Source: Verrucomicrobium sp. (GTDB lineage Bacteria > Verrucomicrobiota > Verrucomicrobiia > Methylacidiphilales > GAS474). Taken from it: 64,000 nucleotides of DNA. The notes below the pieces were generated by a model that searched no databases, had not been told where the DNA came from, and was given only the letters and a program-made list of their open reading frames with translations. The stretch covers positions 1 to 64,000 of the forward strand of contig JAPWJX010000009.1 in assembly GCA_028283855.1 (NCBI GenBank), in the 5' to 3' direction. Each line of letters starts with the position of its first letter. Positions within the stretch are counted from its first letter, which is position 1. Of this stretch, positions 16,357 to 25,039 are shown in pieces. Both the position numbers and the translations under genes were made by a program.

Positions 16357-17610
16357 ATGGCATACACTACCCTGACCCCTCCCGCGGGCGAGAAGATTTC
16401 GATCCAGAACGGCGTCCTGCAGGTGCCGGACAATCCGGTGATCCCCTTCATCCGCGGCGACGGGACCGGCCCGGACATCTGGGCGGCGAGCGTCCGGGTT
16501 TTTGACGCGGCGGTGGAAAAGGCCTACGGCGGGAAGAAGAAGATTTCCTGGTTTGAGGTTTTCGCGGGGGAGGCTTCCAAGACCAAGTTCGACAACTGGC
16601 TTCCGGACGACACCGTCGAGGCCTTCAAGGATTACCTGGTGGGCATCAAGGGCCCCCTGACCACGCCGGTCGGCGGCGGCATCCGCTCCCTGAACGTGGC
16701 GCTGCGCCAGCTTTTGGACCTCTACGTCTGCCTGCGCCCCGTCCAGTATTTCACCGGCGTGCCCAGCCCGGTGAAGGCCCCTGAGAAGGTCGACATGGTG
16801 ATCTTCCGTGAGAATACGGAGGACATCTACGCGGGCATCGACTTCCAGGCCGGCAGCGAGCAGGCGACCAAGACCCTGGAATTCCTCAAGGCGAATTTCC
16901 CGAAGGAGTTTTCCAAGATCCGCTTTGGCAAGGAGCAGCTGGCCACCGTCGGCGTGGGCATCAAGCCGGTTTCCCAGCCGGGCACCGAGCGTCTGGTCCG
17001 CGCGGCGATCCAATACGCGATCGACCAGAAGAAGAAGTCGGTCACCTTCGTCCACAAGGGGAATATCATGAAGTACACGGAAGGCGCCTTCCGCGACTGG
17101 GGCTATGAGCTGGCCAAGAAGGAATTCGGCGCGGTGGAGATCGACGGCGGCCCGTGGTGCAAGCTGCCCAGCGGCGTCGTGATCAAGGACGCCATCGCCG
17201 ACATCACGCTCCAGCAGGTGCTGACGCGGCCGGAGGACTTCGACGTGATCGCCACGCTGAATCTGAACGGCGACTATCTCTCCGACGCCCTGGCCGCGCA
17301 GGTCGGCGGCATCGGCATCGCCCCCGGCGGCAACATCAATTACCTGACCGGCCACGCCATCTTCGAGGCGACCCACGGCACGGCGCCGAAGTATGCGGGC
17401 CAGGACATGGTGAACCCCGGATCGGTGGTTCTCTCCGGCGAGATGATGTTCCGCTACCTGGGCTGGGGCGAGGCGGCCGATCTGATCCTCAAGGGCCTGA
17501 ACGGGGCGATCGGCGCCAAGCGCGTGACCTACGACTTTGCCCGCCTGATGGAGGGCGCGACGAAGATCAAGTGCTCCGAGTTCGGCGACGCGATCATCGC
17601 CAAGATGTAG
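16357..17610 (+). CDS. icd: Isocitrate dehydrogenase (NADP-dependent)
   Basis: 417 residues, normal length. It oxidises isocitrate to 2-oxoglutarate and CO2 in the citric acid cycle, in the cytoplasm. Diagnostic features are the substrate loop [34 protein letters not shown], the metal-binding region [20 protein letters not shown] and the cofactor segment [17 protein letters not shown]. The Lys-Tyr pair there, with TYDFARLM near the end, matches the NADP-specific E. coli-type enzyme. The start is ATG 16357; a longer upstream frame is ignored. A strong terminator follows directly. This gene marks the return to conserved chromosome after the accessory block. Confidence 0.95.
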   Translation: MAYTTLTPPAGEKISIQNGVLQVPDNPVIPFIRGDGTGPDIWAASVRVFDAAVEKAYGGKKKISWFEVFAGEASKTKFDNWLPDDTVEAFKDYLVGIKGPLTTPVGGGIRSLNVALRQLLDLYVCLRPVQYFTGVPSPVKAPEKVDMVIFRENTEDIYAGIDFQAGSEQATKTLEFLKANFPKEFSKIRFGKEQLATVGVGIKPVSQPGTERLVRAAIQYAIDQKKKSVTFVHKGNIMKYTEGAFRDWGYELAKKEFGAVEIDGGPWCKLPSGVVIKDAIADITLQQVLTRPEDFDVIATLNLNGDYLSDALAAQVGGIGIAPGGNINYLTGHAIFEATHGTAPKYAGQDMVNPGSVVLSGEMMFRYLGWGEAADLILKGLNGAIGAKRVTYDFARLMEGATKIKCSEFGDAIIAKM

Positions 17611-17626
17611 CTTGGAAAAACAAAAG

Positions 17627-17657
17627 GCCCCCTGGAGAAATCCAGGGGGCTTTTTTT
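17627..17657. terminator. Strong intrinsic terminator shared by icd and the convergent permease
   Basis: A perfect nine-base stem, GCCCCCTGG with CCAGGGGGC, closes a six-base loop and is followed by seven T. The minus strand also has TTTTGTTTTT after the hairpin, so it should work in both directions. The permease stop codon lies inside the T run. Confidence 0.9.
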
Positions 17658-18984
17658 ATGCCGCTTTCCGGCGGCGCAGGGTGAGCCAGGTCCAGATTCC
17701 GGCCCACAGGAAGCCGGCGTAGTAGCCGACCTCGGCGCCGCCCAGCCATTTGTTGACCGGCCCGGTGTAGAGGGGGGAGGAGGAGAAGAGGAGGAGTGTG
17801 GCGGCGGTGACGACGCAGAAGATGGTCGCCTCCCGGGTCCAGCCGGGCGGGTGGGTGTGGTCTTTCCGGCGGGTCAGGAACCAGTCTGTCAGGACGATGG
17901 CGGTCCACGGGGCGATCCAATAGACCATGAGGAGGAGGAAGTTTTCCAGGAAGGCGCTGAAGCTGCCCGCGCCGTAGACGGCGATGGCGTAGCTGAGGGC
18001 CGCGCCGATGACGGCGGAGGTGCGGCGGGAGATGTGGACGCCCGCGGAGATGAGGCAGTAGGCGGCGGAGTTGTCGTTGGCCGCGTTGCTGGAGAGGGAG
18101 GAGATGCCCATGAGGACGAGGGCCGCCGGGGCCCAGGGACCGGCCAGATGCTGGAGGTTGCGGACGATGCCCTGCGGGGTCTGGTCGGTGATGCCTCCGG
18201 CGAGGAGGAGGCCCAGGACTTCCTCCAGCAGGCCGGAGAGGAAGATGCCCAGGAAGACGCGGAGGAAGACTTTCCCGGCCGGGGTGGCGGGGGGCAGGTA
18301 GCGGGTGTAGTCGGCGGCCTGGCCGCACCAGCCCATCGGCGCGCTGGCGATGAGGGTGACGGCCAGGAGGAATCCGGCCAGGGAGACGGGTTTGGCGGCG
18401 GCGAAGGAAAGGCCCCGCTCCTGGAAGGCCAGCACCCCCAGGACGACGAAGGTCAGGAAGAAGAGGTAGCCGACGGCTTTCCCGACGGCCTGGACGAGGT
18501 GGTGCCCGTAGACGCTGATGAAGCCCTGGACGATGACGAGGACGGCCAGGGTGAGCCAGAAGGGGAAGGAGAGGCCGCAGAGGGCCGCCAGGGTGATCCA
18601 GGCGAAGGTGGCGGGGACGTTGTTCACCGCGTCCCAGCCGAAGCAGTTGAGCCAGCAGAGGAAGGAGGGGAGGCGGACGCCGCGCTTGCCCAGAGCCAGC
18701 CGGGAGCTTTCCATCTGGGTGAGGCGGGTGCGCGGCCCCAGGGTGGAGGTGAGGGCGGGCGGGATGCTGCCGATGAGGTTCCCCAGGAAGAGGACGGCCA
18801 GCCCTTTCCAGAAATCGAAGCCCATCCCCGCCAGGACGACGCCGAGCATGACGGTGCCGACGGAGGTGTTGGCGGAGAAGAAAAGCCAGAAGGGCTTTTC
18901 CAGGGTCATGGTCTGCTCGTGCGCGCCGACGCCGTGCTCGATGAGCTCCGGCCGGTGGTTCTCCATGGGGAGGCGGCGTGCCAT
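17656..18984 (-). CDS. NCS1-family permease (purine/cytosine permease-like)
   Basis: 442 residues with about 12 membrane segments. The family features of nucleobase:cation symporter-1 transporters are visible: the N-terminal FWLFFSANTSVGTVMLGVVL, then LGPRTRLTQMESSRLALGKR, and later SAPMGWCGQAADYTRYLPP followed by SSNAANDNSAAY. The Gly/Asp/Tyr pattern near GQAADYTRYLP is typical of the CodB/PucI group. Substrate could be cytosine, another nucleobase or a related ring compound and cannot be decided from sequence. It starts one base after the stop of the sugar-transporter gene on the same strand, so the two are co-transcribed. Confidence 0.8.
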   Translation of the reverse strand: MARRLPMENHRPELIEHGVGAHEQTMTLEKPFWLFFSANTSVGTVMLGVVLAGMGFDFWKGLAVLFLGNLIGSIPPALTSTLGPRTRLTQMESSRLALGKRGVRLPSFLCWLNCFGWDAVNNVPATFAWITLAALCGLSFPFWLTLAVLVIVQGFISVYGHHLVQAVGKAVGYLFFLTFVVLGVLAFQERGLSFAAAKPVSLAGFLLAVTLIASAPMGWCGQAADYTRYLPPATPAGKVFLRVFLGIFLSGLLEEVLGLLLAGGITDQTPQGIVRNLQHLAGPWAPAALVLMGISSLSSNAANDNSAAYCLISAGVHISRRTSAVIGAALSYAIAVYGAGSFSAFLENFLLLMVYWIAPWTAIVLTDWFLTRRKDHTHPPGWTREATIFCVVTAATLLLFSSSPLYTGPVNKWLGGAEVGYYAGFLWAGIWTWLTLRRRKAA

Positions 18985-18985
18985 G

Positions 18986-20233
18986 CTATTTTTTCCGGCA
19001 GCCGGAGAGGCCGTAGTAGATGATGTAGAGGTAGCAGAGGGCGGGGATGAAGAGGGAGTGCTGGACGCCGAGGAGGTCGGCCGCGTGGCCCATGGCCACG
19101 GGGACGAGGGCGCCGCCGACGATGGCCATGATGAGGAGGGAGGAGCCGTGGCCGGTCAGGCGGCCCAGCCGGGCGATGCCCAGGGTGAAGATGTTGGGGA
19201 ACATGACCGAGTTGAAGAGGCCGATGGCCAGCACCGCCCACATGGCGGCGTGCCCGGCGCCGAGCATCCCGGCCGCGCAGAGGAGGGCGGCTGCGGCGGC
19301 GTTGAAGGCCAACAGGCTGCCCGCGCCGATCCGCTGGGTGAGGGCGGAGCCGATGAAGCGCCCGATCATGGCGCCCATCCAGTAGTAGCCGACGTAGCCG
19401 GCGGCGCGTTCCGGGGTGAAGCCGGCGACGCCCGGTTCCCCCATGAAGTTGATGAGGTAGCTGCCGATGGAGACTTCCGCGCCGACGTAGAGGAAGATGC
19501 CGACGGCGCCCAGGACGAGGTGGGGGACCTTCAGCGCGTGGGCGAAGGTTTCCTGGTGCCCGGCGTTTTCTTCCACGCCGCGCAGATGGGGGAGTTTGAC
19601 CTGATGGATGACGCCGGCCAGGAGCAGGAGCAGGGTGCTGAGGAGCAGGTAGGGGCCTTTGACGGCGGCGGCCTGCGCCAGCGCGCCGGTTCCGTTGACG
19701 TGGGAGAGGATGAGCCAGCCGCCCAGGAAGGGGGCGATGGTGGTACCCAGGGAGTTGAAGGCCTGGGCCAGGTTCAGGCGGCTGGAGGCGGTTTCCGGCG
19801 CGCCAAGGACGGAGACGTAGGGATTGGCCGCGACCTGGAGCAGGGTGACGCCGGTGGCCAGGACGAAGAGGGCGGCCAGGAAGAAGGCGTAGGACAGGAA
19901 GTCGGCCGCGGGGATGAAGAGGATGGTGCCGGTGCCGCAGGTGAGGAGGCCGGTGACCATGCCGGTCTGGTAGCCCCAGCGGGAGACGAGCCAGCCCGCC
20001 GGAAAGGACATGATGAAGTAGGCGCCGAAGAAGCAGAACTGGATCAGGGAGGCGCGGACGTAGTTCAGGTCGAAGACGGCCTTGAGGTGGGGGACCAGGA
20101 TGTCGTTGAGGCAGGTGATGAAGCCCCACATGAAGAAGAGGGCGGTGACGACGATGAGGCCGGTGCGGCGCGCGGCGGCGCTCATCGGCGGGGCCTGAGG
20201 GGCGGGCCCGCCGGCGGTGGGGATGGCGACCAT
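18986..20233 (-). CDS. FHS-family sugar:H+ symporter (fucose/glucose permease-like, MFS)
   Basis: 415 residues from ATG 20233; a TTG 36 bases upstream is another possibility. Twelve membrane segments are expected. The segment ALFFMWGFITCLNDILVPHL is characteristic of the FucP/GluP (FHS) branch of the major facilitator superfamily, as are AANPYVSVLGAPETASSRLN and LAQAFNSLGTTIAPFLGGWL. Such carriers import L-fucose, glucose, galactose, or sometimes N-acetylglucosamine. The exact sugar is not visible. It is the upstream gene of a two-transporter operon and is divergent from the exported oxidoreductase and GxGYxYP region, which may point to carbohydrate use. Confidence 0.85.
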   Translation of the reverse strand: MVAIPTAGGPAPQAPPMSAAARRTGLIVVTALFFMWGFITCLNDILVPHLKAVFDLNYVRASLIQFCFFGAYFIMSFPAGWLVSRWGYQTGMVTGLLTCGTGTILFIPAADFLSYAFFLAALFVLATGVTLLQVAANPYVSVLGAPETASSRLNLAQAFNSLGTTIAPFLGGWLILSHVNGTGALAQAAAVKGPYLLLSTLLLLLAGVIHQVKLPHLRGVEENAGHQETFAHALKVPHLVLGAVGIFLYVGAEVSIGSYLINFMGEPGVAGFTPERAAGYVGYYWMGAMIGRFIGSALTQRIGAGSLLAFNAAAAALLCAAGMLGAGHAAMWAVLAIGLFNSVMFPNIFTLGIARLGRLTGHGSSLLIMAIVGGALVPVAMGHAADLLGVQHSLFIPALCYLYIIYYGLSGCRKK

Positions 20234-20322
20234 GCGTTGCTGTATGCCCGCCGCCCCCGGGAGGGCCAAGAGAAATCGCTGTCGGTGGAAGGAAAACCGT
20301 GGCAGATAAGCGGGGTAACACT

Positions 20323-20397
20323 ATGCGTTACATCATCTTATTCATCGTGGGACTTCTGGTGCTTTTTGTCTTTTTGGCGGTGTTGTCCGAAGGGTGA
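20323..20397 (+). CDS. Possible single-helix miniprotein (24 aa)
   Basis: ATG 20323 to TGA 20395-20397 encodes a 24-residue peptide that is almost entirely one membrane helix (YIILFIVGLLVLFVFLAVL) with an Arg near the N-terminus and Glu-Gly at the end. GGGGTAA precedes the ATG at a plausible distance. Such short frames arise by chance, but the composition is that of a real single-pass small protein. It lies in the divergent gap upstream of the FHS transporter. Confidence 0.3.
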   Translation: MRYIILFIVGLLVLFVFLAVLSEG

Positions 20398-20441
20398 TGA
20401 TCTGCTTGAATGTGTATTGACAGCAATTGATACGAAAAGGC

Positions 20442-20741
20442 ATGCTTTTCCAAGGTATGCGTTATTTGGGTGTTATGACGGTGGTGTTCCTCCTTTTCTT
20501 GGGAGGAGCGAGGGTGGCCCGCGCCGCCGATTTGGCGCGTGTCGAGGGGACGGCTTACGCGCAGGGATTGGCGATCGGTACGGAGGCGTTTTTTCCGGAT
20601 GCGGGGTTGGGGCCGGCGGAGGGGGCCGATGTTTCCCCGCTTCGTTCTTTCTCGACCGGCACGCCGCAGTTTTTGGCGTTTCTTCTCTTCGGCCTGGCGG
20701 GGTTGGCCGCCGTGGTACAGCGGCGGGAGGTTTCCGGCTAG
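20442..20741 (+). CDS. Small exported protein with C-terminal helix plus Arg tail (sorting-signal-like)
   Basis: About 99 residues from ATG 20442 (alternatives: TTG 20427, ATG 20457). A signal peptide (VMTVVFLLFLGGARVARA) leads into a soluble part of roughly 45 residues. A C-terminal hydrophobic helix (FLAFLLFGLAGLAAVV) followed by QRRE ends the protein. The order of short acidic mature part, helix and Arg-rich end resembles PEP-CTERM-type sorting tags, common in Verrucomicrobiota, although the Pro-Glu-Pro box itself is missing (GTPQFLAF instead). No function is proposed. It lies upstream of the FAD oxidoreductase on the same strand, 128 bases away. Confidence 0.45.
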   Translation: MLFQGMRYLGVMTVVFLLFLGGARVARAADLARVEGTAYAQGLAIGTEAFFPDAGLGPAEGADVSPLRSFSTGTPQFLAFLLFGLAGLAAVVQRREVSG

Positions 20742-20869
20742 CAGCTCCGCATGGGCGTGACGCGGATGGAAAATCTCGACTCCTCCGCCTCACTTCGTAA
20801 GGTGGCCGTCATCTGGCCGGCATTTGCAATCGCTTTGTTTTGGACGCCTGGGAAAGGAGCGTTCTTCCC

Positions 20870-23134
20870 TTGAGGCGGCTCTGTCTCTTCCTGTTGGTTT
20901 TCTTGGCCGCCGGCTTTCTGCACGCGGCCCCGCCGCCGCCGGGCGATCCCTATGACGTGGTGGTCTACGGCGCCACGCCCGCCGGGGTGATGGCCGCCGT
21001 GGCGGCGGCGCGGCACGGGCACACGGTGGCTCTCATTGAGCCCAGCAACCGCATCGGCGGCATGATCGCCGACGGGCTGATGGAGGCCGACGTGGGCGAC
21101 CGCCGGACGGTGGGCGGCCTGGCCGCCGAGTTCCTGGACCGCGTGGCGGGCTATTACCGGAAGAACTGCGGCCCCGATTCCCCGGAGCTGGCGGCCTGCC
21201 AGGGCGGGCTCCGCTTTGAGCCGCACGCGGGGGAGGAGGTGCTGGAGTCGATGCTTTGGGAGCAGTCTTCCATTTCCCTGTTTCAGCGGCTCCGCTTCCA
21301 AAGCATCGCCAAGGAGGAGCGGACGGGCCGGATCACCGCGCTGATTTTGGATGACTTGGACAGGGGCGGGACGCGGAGTTTTGCCGGAAGGGTTTTCATC
21401 GACGCCAGCTATGAGGGGGACCTGCTGGGCGCGACCGACGTGCCGTGGCGCGCGGGCCGCGAGGGGCGGGACGAATACGGGGAGGAGCTGGCGGGTGTGT
21501 CCGTGGGCCCGGACCGGGGCCATGGCGACGACCGGCTGATGGCCTACGGCTTTGTCCCGACGCTGACGAATGTGGAGGGGAACCGCGCGCCGTTCCCGCG
21601 CCCCGAGCATTACGATCCTGCGCCGTGGCGCGCGCGCTACGCGGAGCGGATCCGCAAGGACGGGCTGGCCGGGATCCCGGAGCTTTTCGCCGCCGGGGAG
21701 GCGCGGATGGGGCCGGGCGGCAAGTTCGCCGCCGATTGGGCCGACCTGCCGGGCGGCAACGAGGGCTATGTCCGGGCGCGCCCGCAGCGCCGGGAGGAGA
21801 TGGCCGCCGCGCACCGGGACTATTGTCTGAGCCTGTTTTATTTCCTCCAGAATGATCCCGGTCTGCCGCCGGAGTTCCACGCCGCGATGGCGCAGTGGGG
21901 CCTGGCGCGGGACGAGTTTGCCGATTCCGGCCATTTTCCCTCCCGGTTTTACGTGCGGGAGGCGCGGCGGATGCTGGGGCGGCATGTGTTGACGGAGCAG
22001 GATATCACGCAGGACCGTTATAAGGCGGACGGGATCGCGGAGGGAAGCGGCCCGGTCGATGGGAAGCCGGAGCAGGTCCTGGAGGTGGACGGGCGGCCGG
22101 TGGACGACGTGACGCCCCGCATCGCCGTGGCGGGGTACGATATTCCCTACGGCTGCATGGTTCCCGCCGATATGCCGGGCCAGGCGCCGAATCTCCTGGT
22201 GCCGGTCTGCTGCTCGGCGACGCACGTGGCCTTTTGCTCCCTGCGGAAGGAGCCGGTCTACATGATGCTGGGGCACGCCGCGGGTGACGCCGCCCACCTG
22301 GCCTTAAGCAACGCGGGCCGGGACGGTTTGCCGCAGCCGCTGCCGCGCCTCGATCCCGCCCCGCTCCGCCAGCTTCTGAGGGATGAGGGGGCGGTGCTCG
22401 ACTCTTTCTACCAACCCTCCGCGCGGATCGTGCTGGTGCCGGAGCATCCGCGGGCCGGGCAGCAGGTCACCTACCGCGCGGAGATCGGCGAGCCGCGCGA
22501 TCCCCCGGTGGTGGCGTTTTGGGACTTTGACGGAACGGGGAAGGTGGCCGCCACCGGCCTGGAAGGGAAGACCTCCTTCCCGTTGGAGAAGGTCTATCAG
22601 GTGGGGCTGCTGATTTTGGACAATGCCGGGCGCCGCCGCCTGGTGACGGCGCAGGTGCCGGTGGGGGCGGCCCGGGAGCTGGACGCGACGGTCGACGAGT
22701 GCGACGCGGCGCGGACGGGCCCTTGGGAGGGGACCTACCCGCTCCTCTCCCGCCTGCCGGTGCTTTTGGTCGACGCGTTCTTTGGCCCCTCCATCCATGT
22801 GGCGCCGCCCTTGGCCAAGGAGTCGAAGGAGCCGGTTTCCCGCGCCCGTTTCCAGGCCGATCTGCCGCGGGCGGGCCTTTACGGTCTTTGCGTCGCCTTC
22901 CGCCCGGCGGAGGAGCATGCCTCCCAGGTCGTCGTGCGGGTTCGCACGGCGAAGCAGATGGCCACGCGGACGATCGACGAGCGGACGGAGGGGGATTCTC
23001 CTTTCCCCTGGCATCTGATCGGCGATTTTTCCTGCGCGGCGGGTCCGAACGCGATCGAGGTTTCCAACGACGCCGCCGACGGCGGCGTGGCGGCCGACGG
23101 GGCCCGCTGGATCTGGCGCGGAACGGGCAATTAG
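20870..23134 (+). CDS. Exported FAD-dependent oxidoreductase with PKD-like and golvesin/Xly-like C-terminal domains
   Basis: About 754 residues. The start is taken as TTG 20870 because AGGAG lies ten bases upstream and the product then begins with a clean signal peptide (RRLCLFLLVFLAAGFLHA). Residues about 20-515 match the FAD_oxidored (PF12831) type, with the dinucleotide-binding motif DVVVYGATPAGVMAAVAAAR, then IEPSNRIGGM and, later, VPVCCSATHVAFCSLRKEPV. A PKD-like beta domain follows (VVAFWDFDGTGKVAATGLEG). The last 130 residues resemble the golvesin/xanthan-lyase carbohydrate-associated domain (WHLIGDFSCAAG, then ADGARWIW). Homologues of this enzyme type are common in Planctomycetes and Verrucomicrobiota and often lie beside glycoside-degrading genes; the substrate is unknown. 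The pseudopilin trio follows within 40 bases. Confidence 0.75.
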   Translation: MRRLCLFLLVFLAAGFLHAAPPPPGDPYDVVVYGATPAGVMAAVAAARHGHTVALIEPSNRIGGMIADGLMEADVGDRRTVGGLAAEFLDRVAGYYRKNCGPDSPELAACQGGLRFEPHAGEEVLESMLWEQSSISLFQRLRFQSIAKEERTGRITALILDDLDRGGTRSFAGRVFIDASYEGDLLGATDVPWRAGREGRDEYGEELAGVSVGPDRGHGDDRLMAYGFVPTLTNVEGNRAPFPRPEHYDPAPWRARYAERIRKDGLAGIPELFAAGEARMGPGGKFAADWADLPGGNEGYVRARPQRREEMAAAHRDYCLSLFYFLQNDPGLPPEFHAAMAQWGLARDEFADSGHFPSRFYVREARRMLGRHVLTEQDITQDRYKADGIAEGSGPVDGKPEQVLEVDGRPVDDVTPRIAVAGYDIPYGCMVPADMPGQAPNLLVPVCCSATHVAFCSLRKEPVYMMLGHAAGDAAHLALSNAGRDGLPQPLPRLDPAPLRQLLRDEGAVLDSFYQPSARIVLVPEHPRAGQQVTYRAEIGEPRDPPVVAFWDFDGTGKVAATGLEGKTSFPLEKVYQVGLLILDNAGRRRLVTAQVPVGAARELDATVDECDAARTGPWEGTYPLLSRLPVLLVDAFFGPSIHVAPPLAKESKEPVSRARFQADLPRAGLYGLCVAFRPAEEHASQVVVRVRTAKQMATRTIDERTEGDSPFPWHLIGDFSCAAGPNAIEVSNDAADGGVAADGARWIWRGTGN

Positions 23135-23172
23135 GTTGCCCTAAAAGGGTGTACTCCCTAGACCAAAGCCCC

Positions 23173-23838
23173 ATGCGGGCGAAGCGGGCTTTTACTCTCC
23201 TGGAGATCCTCCTGGTCCTGGCGCTGACGGCGCTGGTGGCGGGCATGACCCTGGTTTCCGTGCAGGGGGCGGGCGGCGCGCAGCGCCTGGCCGTGGGCGG
23301 GAACCTCATCGTGGATCTGGCGCAGAAGGCGCGGCAGGAGTCGATCACCCGGGGCACGCTGACCGCGCTGGTCCTGGTCACCGGCTCCGGGCGGCCGGAA
23401 TGGGATTACCGGCTGTGGACGATCCTGGAGCTGCAGGCTTCCGCCGCCGCGGACGGGGAACCGGAGTGGGTCCCGGCCTCGCCCTGGCGGATGCTTTCGG
23501 AGGGGGTCCTGGTCGATCCCGCGCAGAGCGGCAGTTTCCTGCTAAATCCGCCCAGCCTGGCGGCCGCGCTGCCGCCGCTGCGCTACGGCGGGGAGGCGAT
23601 CGCGCCGGGGGCTCTTTCCTACGTCATCTTTCAGCCGACGGGTTCCCTCTACCTGGCCTCCGCCGCGGAGGCGCCCGCGCCGCCGGGCTTGCGGCTGGTC
23701 CTGGGGCGGATGCTGCGGGACAGCGGGCGGGACCGGCTGGTTTACGGGGACGCGCGGCCCGGCGCGGCGGGTCCGGCGAACTATTACCAGATCACGTTCA
23801 ATTCCTACACGGGCCTGCCGATCGTCGACCGGCCATGA
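23173..23838 (+). CDS. Pseudopilin-like protein, Verru_Chthon cassette protein D-like
   Basis: 221 residues with a type IV pilin prepilin-peptidase site: basic leader MRAKRA, then FTLLEILLVLALTALVAGMT with Glu at mature position 5. The C-terminal domain is about 190 residues, larger than classical pseudopilins. Size, leader and its position first in a row of three pilin-like genes match the Verru_Chthon cassette family (TIGR02596 group). These are pseudopilins, processed by a PilD-type peptidase and probably part of a type II secretion or pilus-like fibre. The stop overlaps the next gene's start by four bases. Confidence 0.7.
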   Translation: MRAKRAFTLLEILLVLALTALVAGMTLVSVQGAGGAQRLAVGGNLIVDLAQKARQESITRGTLTALVLVTGSGRPEWDYRLWTILELQASAAADGEPEWVPASPWRMLSEGVLVDPAQSGSFLLNPPSLAAALPPLRYGGEAIAPGALSYVIFQPTGSLYLASAAEAPAPPGLRLVLGRMLRDSGRDRLVYGDARPGAAGPANYYQITFNSYTGLPIVDRP

Positions 23839-24227
23839 GACGGACGCGGGGCTTTAGCTTGATCGAGGTGGTGCTTTCCCTGGCGCTGCTTTCCTTCAGC
23901 CTCATCGCCCTTTTGGCGCTCTGTTCCGTCGGCCTCGGGAATGGGCGGAAGGCGAATGACGATACGGTGGTGGCATCGATCCTGTGGCAGGAGGTGGGGG
24001 CGGCGCGGCAGCGCGGGGCGGCGGCTTTCCGGCCCGGGGCGGCTTACTTCGACGTGGCGGGCCAGCCGACGAACGGCTCCGCCGCCTATTATGAGTGCGC
24101 GCTGCGGGCCCAGGATTCCGATTCCGGCCCGGCCCGCGTGCGGGTGGAGGTGAGCTGGCCGGCTTCCGTTCCCGCCCCGCAGCGGCCCCACCGCAGCGCG
24201 GTGACGGCGACCTTGCCCCCGCCATGA
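23835..24227 (+). CDS. Pseudopilin-like protein, Verru_Chthon cassette protein B-like
   Basis: 130 residues. The prepilin leader is MRRTRG, with cleavage before FSLIEVVLSLALLSFSLIAL and Glu at position 5. The remainder is a small globular domain with a few aromatic and charged residues (QEVGAARQRGAAAFRPGAAY) and a Pro-rich end. It resembles GspI/GspJ-sized minor pseudopilins and the TIGR02598 group in the Verru_Chthon cassette. It overlaps both neighbours by four bases (ATGA), so the three pilin genes are translated together. Confidence 0.7.
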   Translation: MRRTRGFSLIEVVLSLALLSFSLIALLALCSVGLGNGRKANDDTVVASILWQEVGAARQRGAAAFRPGAAYFDVAGQPTNGSAAYYECALRAQDSDSGPARVRVEVSWPASVPAPQRPHRSAVTATLPPP

Positions 24228-25033
24228 ATCGCCGGGCCTTTAGCCTGGTGGAGATGCTGGCGGCGCTCGCGGCTTACTCGGTGATTCTTTTGCTTTTGGC
24301 CCAGCTGGCTTCCCAGGCGGGAAAGCTTTGGAAGCGCGGGGCGGACCAGGACGCCTGCCGCCTGCGGGCGCGGGTGATGCTTTCCTATGTGGCGCGGGAG
24401 CTGCGGACGGCGGCGGTGCCGTTTCAAAAGGGGGCGACGAATTCTTTCCAGTTCCTCGTCGATCCGCCTGCCGCGGGGGGGAGGGGGTATCCTGACTCTG
24501 TTTTCTGGCAGGCGCCGATCGCCACGGAGACGTCCGCCGGGGAGATGGCGGAGGTGGGGTATTTCGTCCGCTGGGACGGGGGGCGGGCGCGGCTGTGCCG
24601 CTTTTTTGCCAACCCTTCCGCGCCGCAGTATCTATTGAGCTCTTTTCCGGCGGAGTGGCTCACTCCGGGCCTCCTGGCGGAGGGGGCGCCCGCCGACGCG
24701 GCGAGCCGCTACCGGGGGCTCTTTTTGGAGAATGTCCTGGGCTTTTGGGTCCGGGCCTATGCGGCGGACGGAACGACGCCGCTGCCCAATCCCTACGATT
24801 CCCGCAACGCGCCCGATCCGGCCCATCCGCTCCCGGCCTCGGTGGAGCTTTCCGTCGCCTTCGTGGATGAGGCGACGGCGGAGCGCCTCCGTGTGCGGAA
24901 GGAAACGGGGCAGGTGGAGACGCTGGCCCGCTCCGCGCAGGACCTGCCGCGTTTCCTGGCGGCCCTTCCCCCCTGGGTGAGGCAGGCGGCTAATGGATCG
25001 ACTCTGCGCGTGAGCATGGATAATTACCGTTAG
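24224..25033 (+). CDS. Pseudopilin-like protein, Verru_Chthon cassette protein C-like
   Basis: 269 residues. Leader MNRRA, then FSLVEMLAALAAYSVILLLL with Glu at position 5, is a class III prepilin signal. The long C-terminal domain (about 235 residues) includes GYFVRWDGGRARLCRFFANP and PASVELSVAFVDEATAERLR, giving the overall look of a GspJ-type minor pseudopilin with extra length, as in the TIGR02599 group. It is the last of the three overlapping pilin genes. The GxGYxYP gene begins seven bases later. No gene for the large cassette protein A is seen beside it. Confidence 0.68.
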   Translation: MNRRAFSLVEMLAALAAYSVILLLLAQLASQAGKLWKRGADQDACRLRARVMLSYVARELRTAAVPFQKGATNSFQFLVDPPAAGGRGYPDSVFWQAPIATETSAGEMAEVGYFVRWDGGRARLCRFFANPSAPQYLLSSFPAEWLTPGLLAEGAPADAASRYRGLFLENVLGFWVRAYAADGTTPLPNPYDSRNAPDPAHPLPASVELSVAFVDEATAERLRVRKETGQVETLARSAQDLPRFLAALPPWVRQAANGSTLRVSMDNYR

Positions 25034-25039
25034 GCCGCT

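Noticed and set aside
18518-20800. 760-residue plus-strand frame opposite the transporters
   Set aside because: It is antisense to two multi-pass transporters and rich in Glu/Asp/Gly/Val, as expected from the complement of hydrophobic codons. No independent coding evidence.
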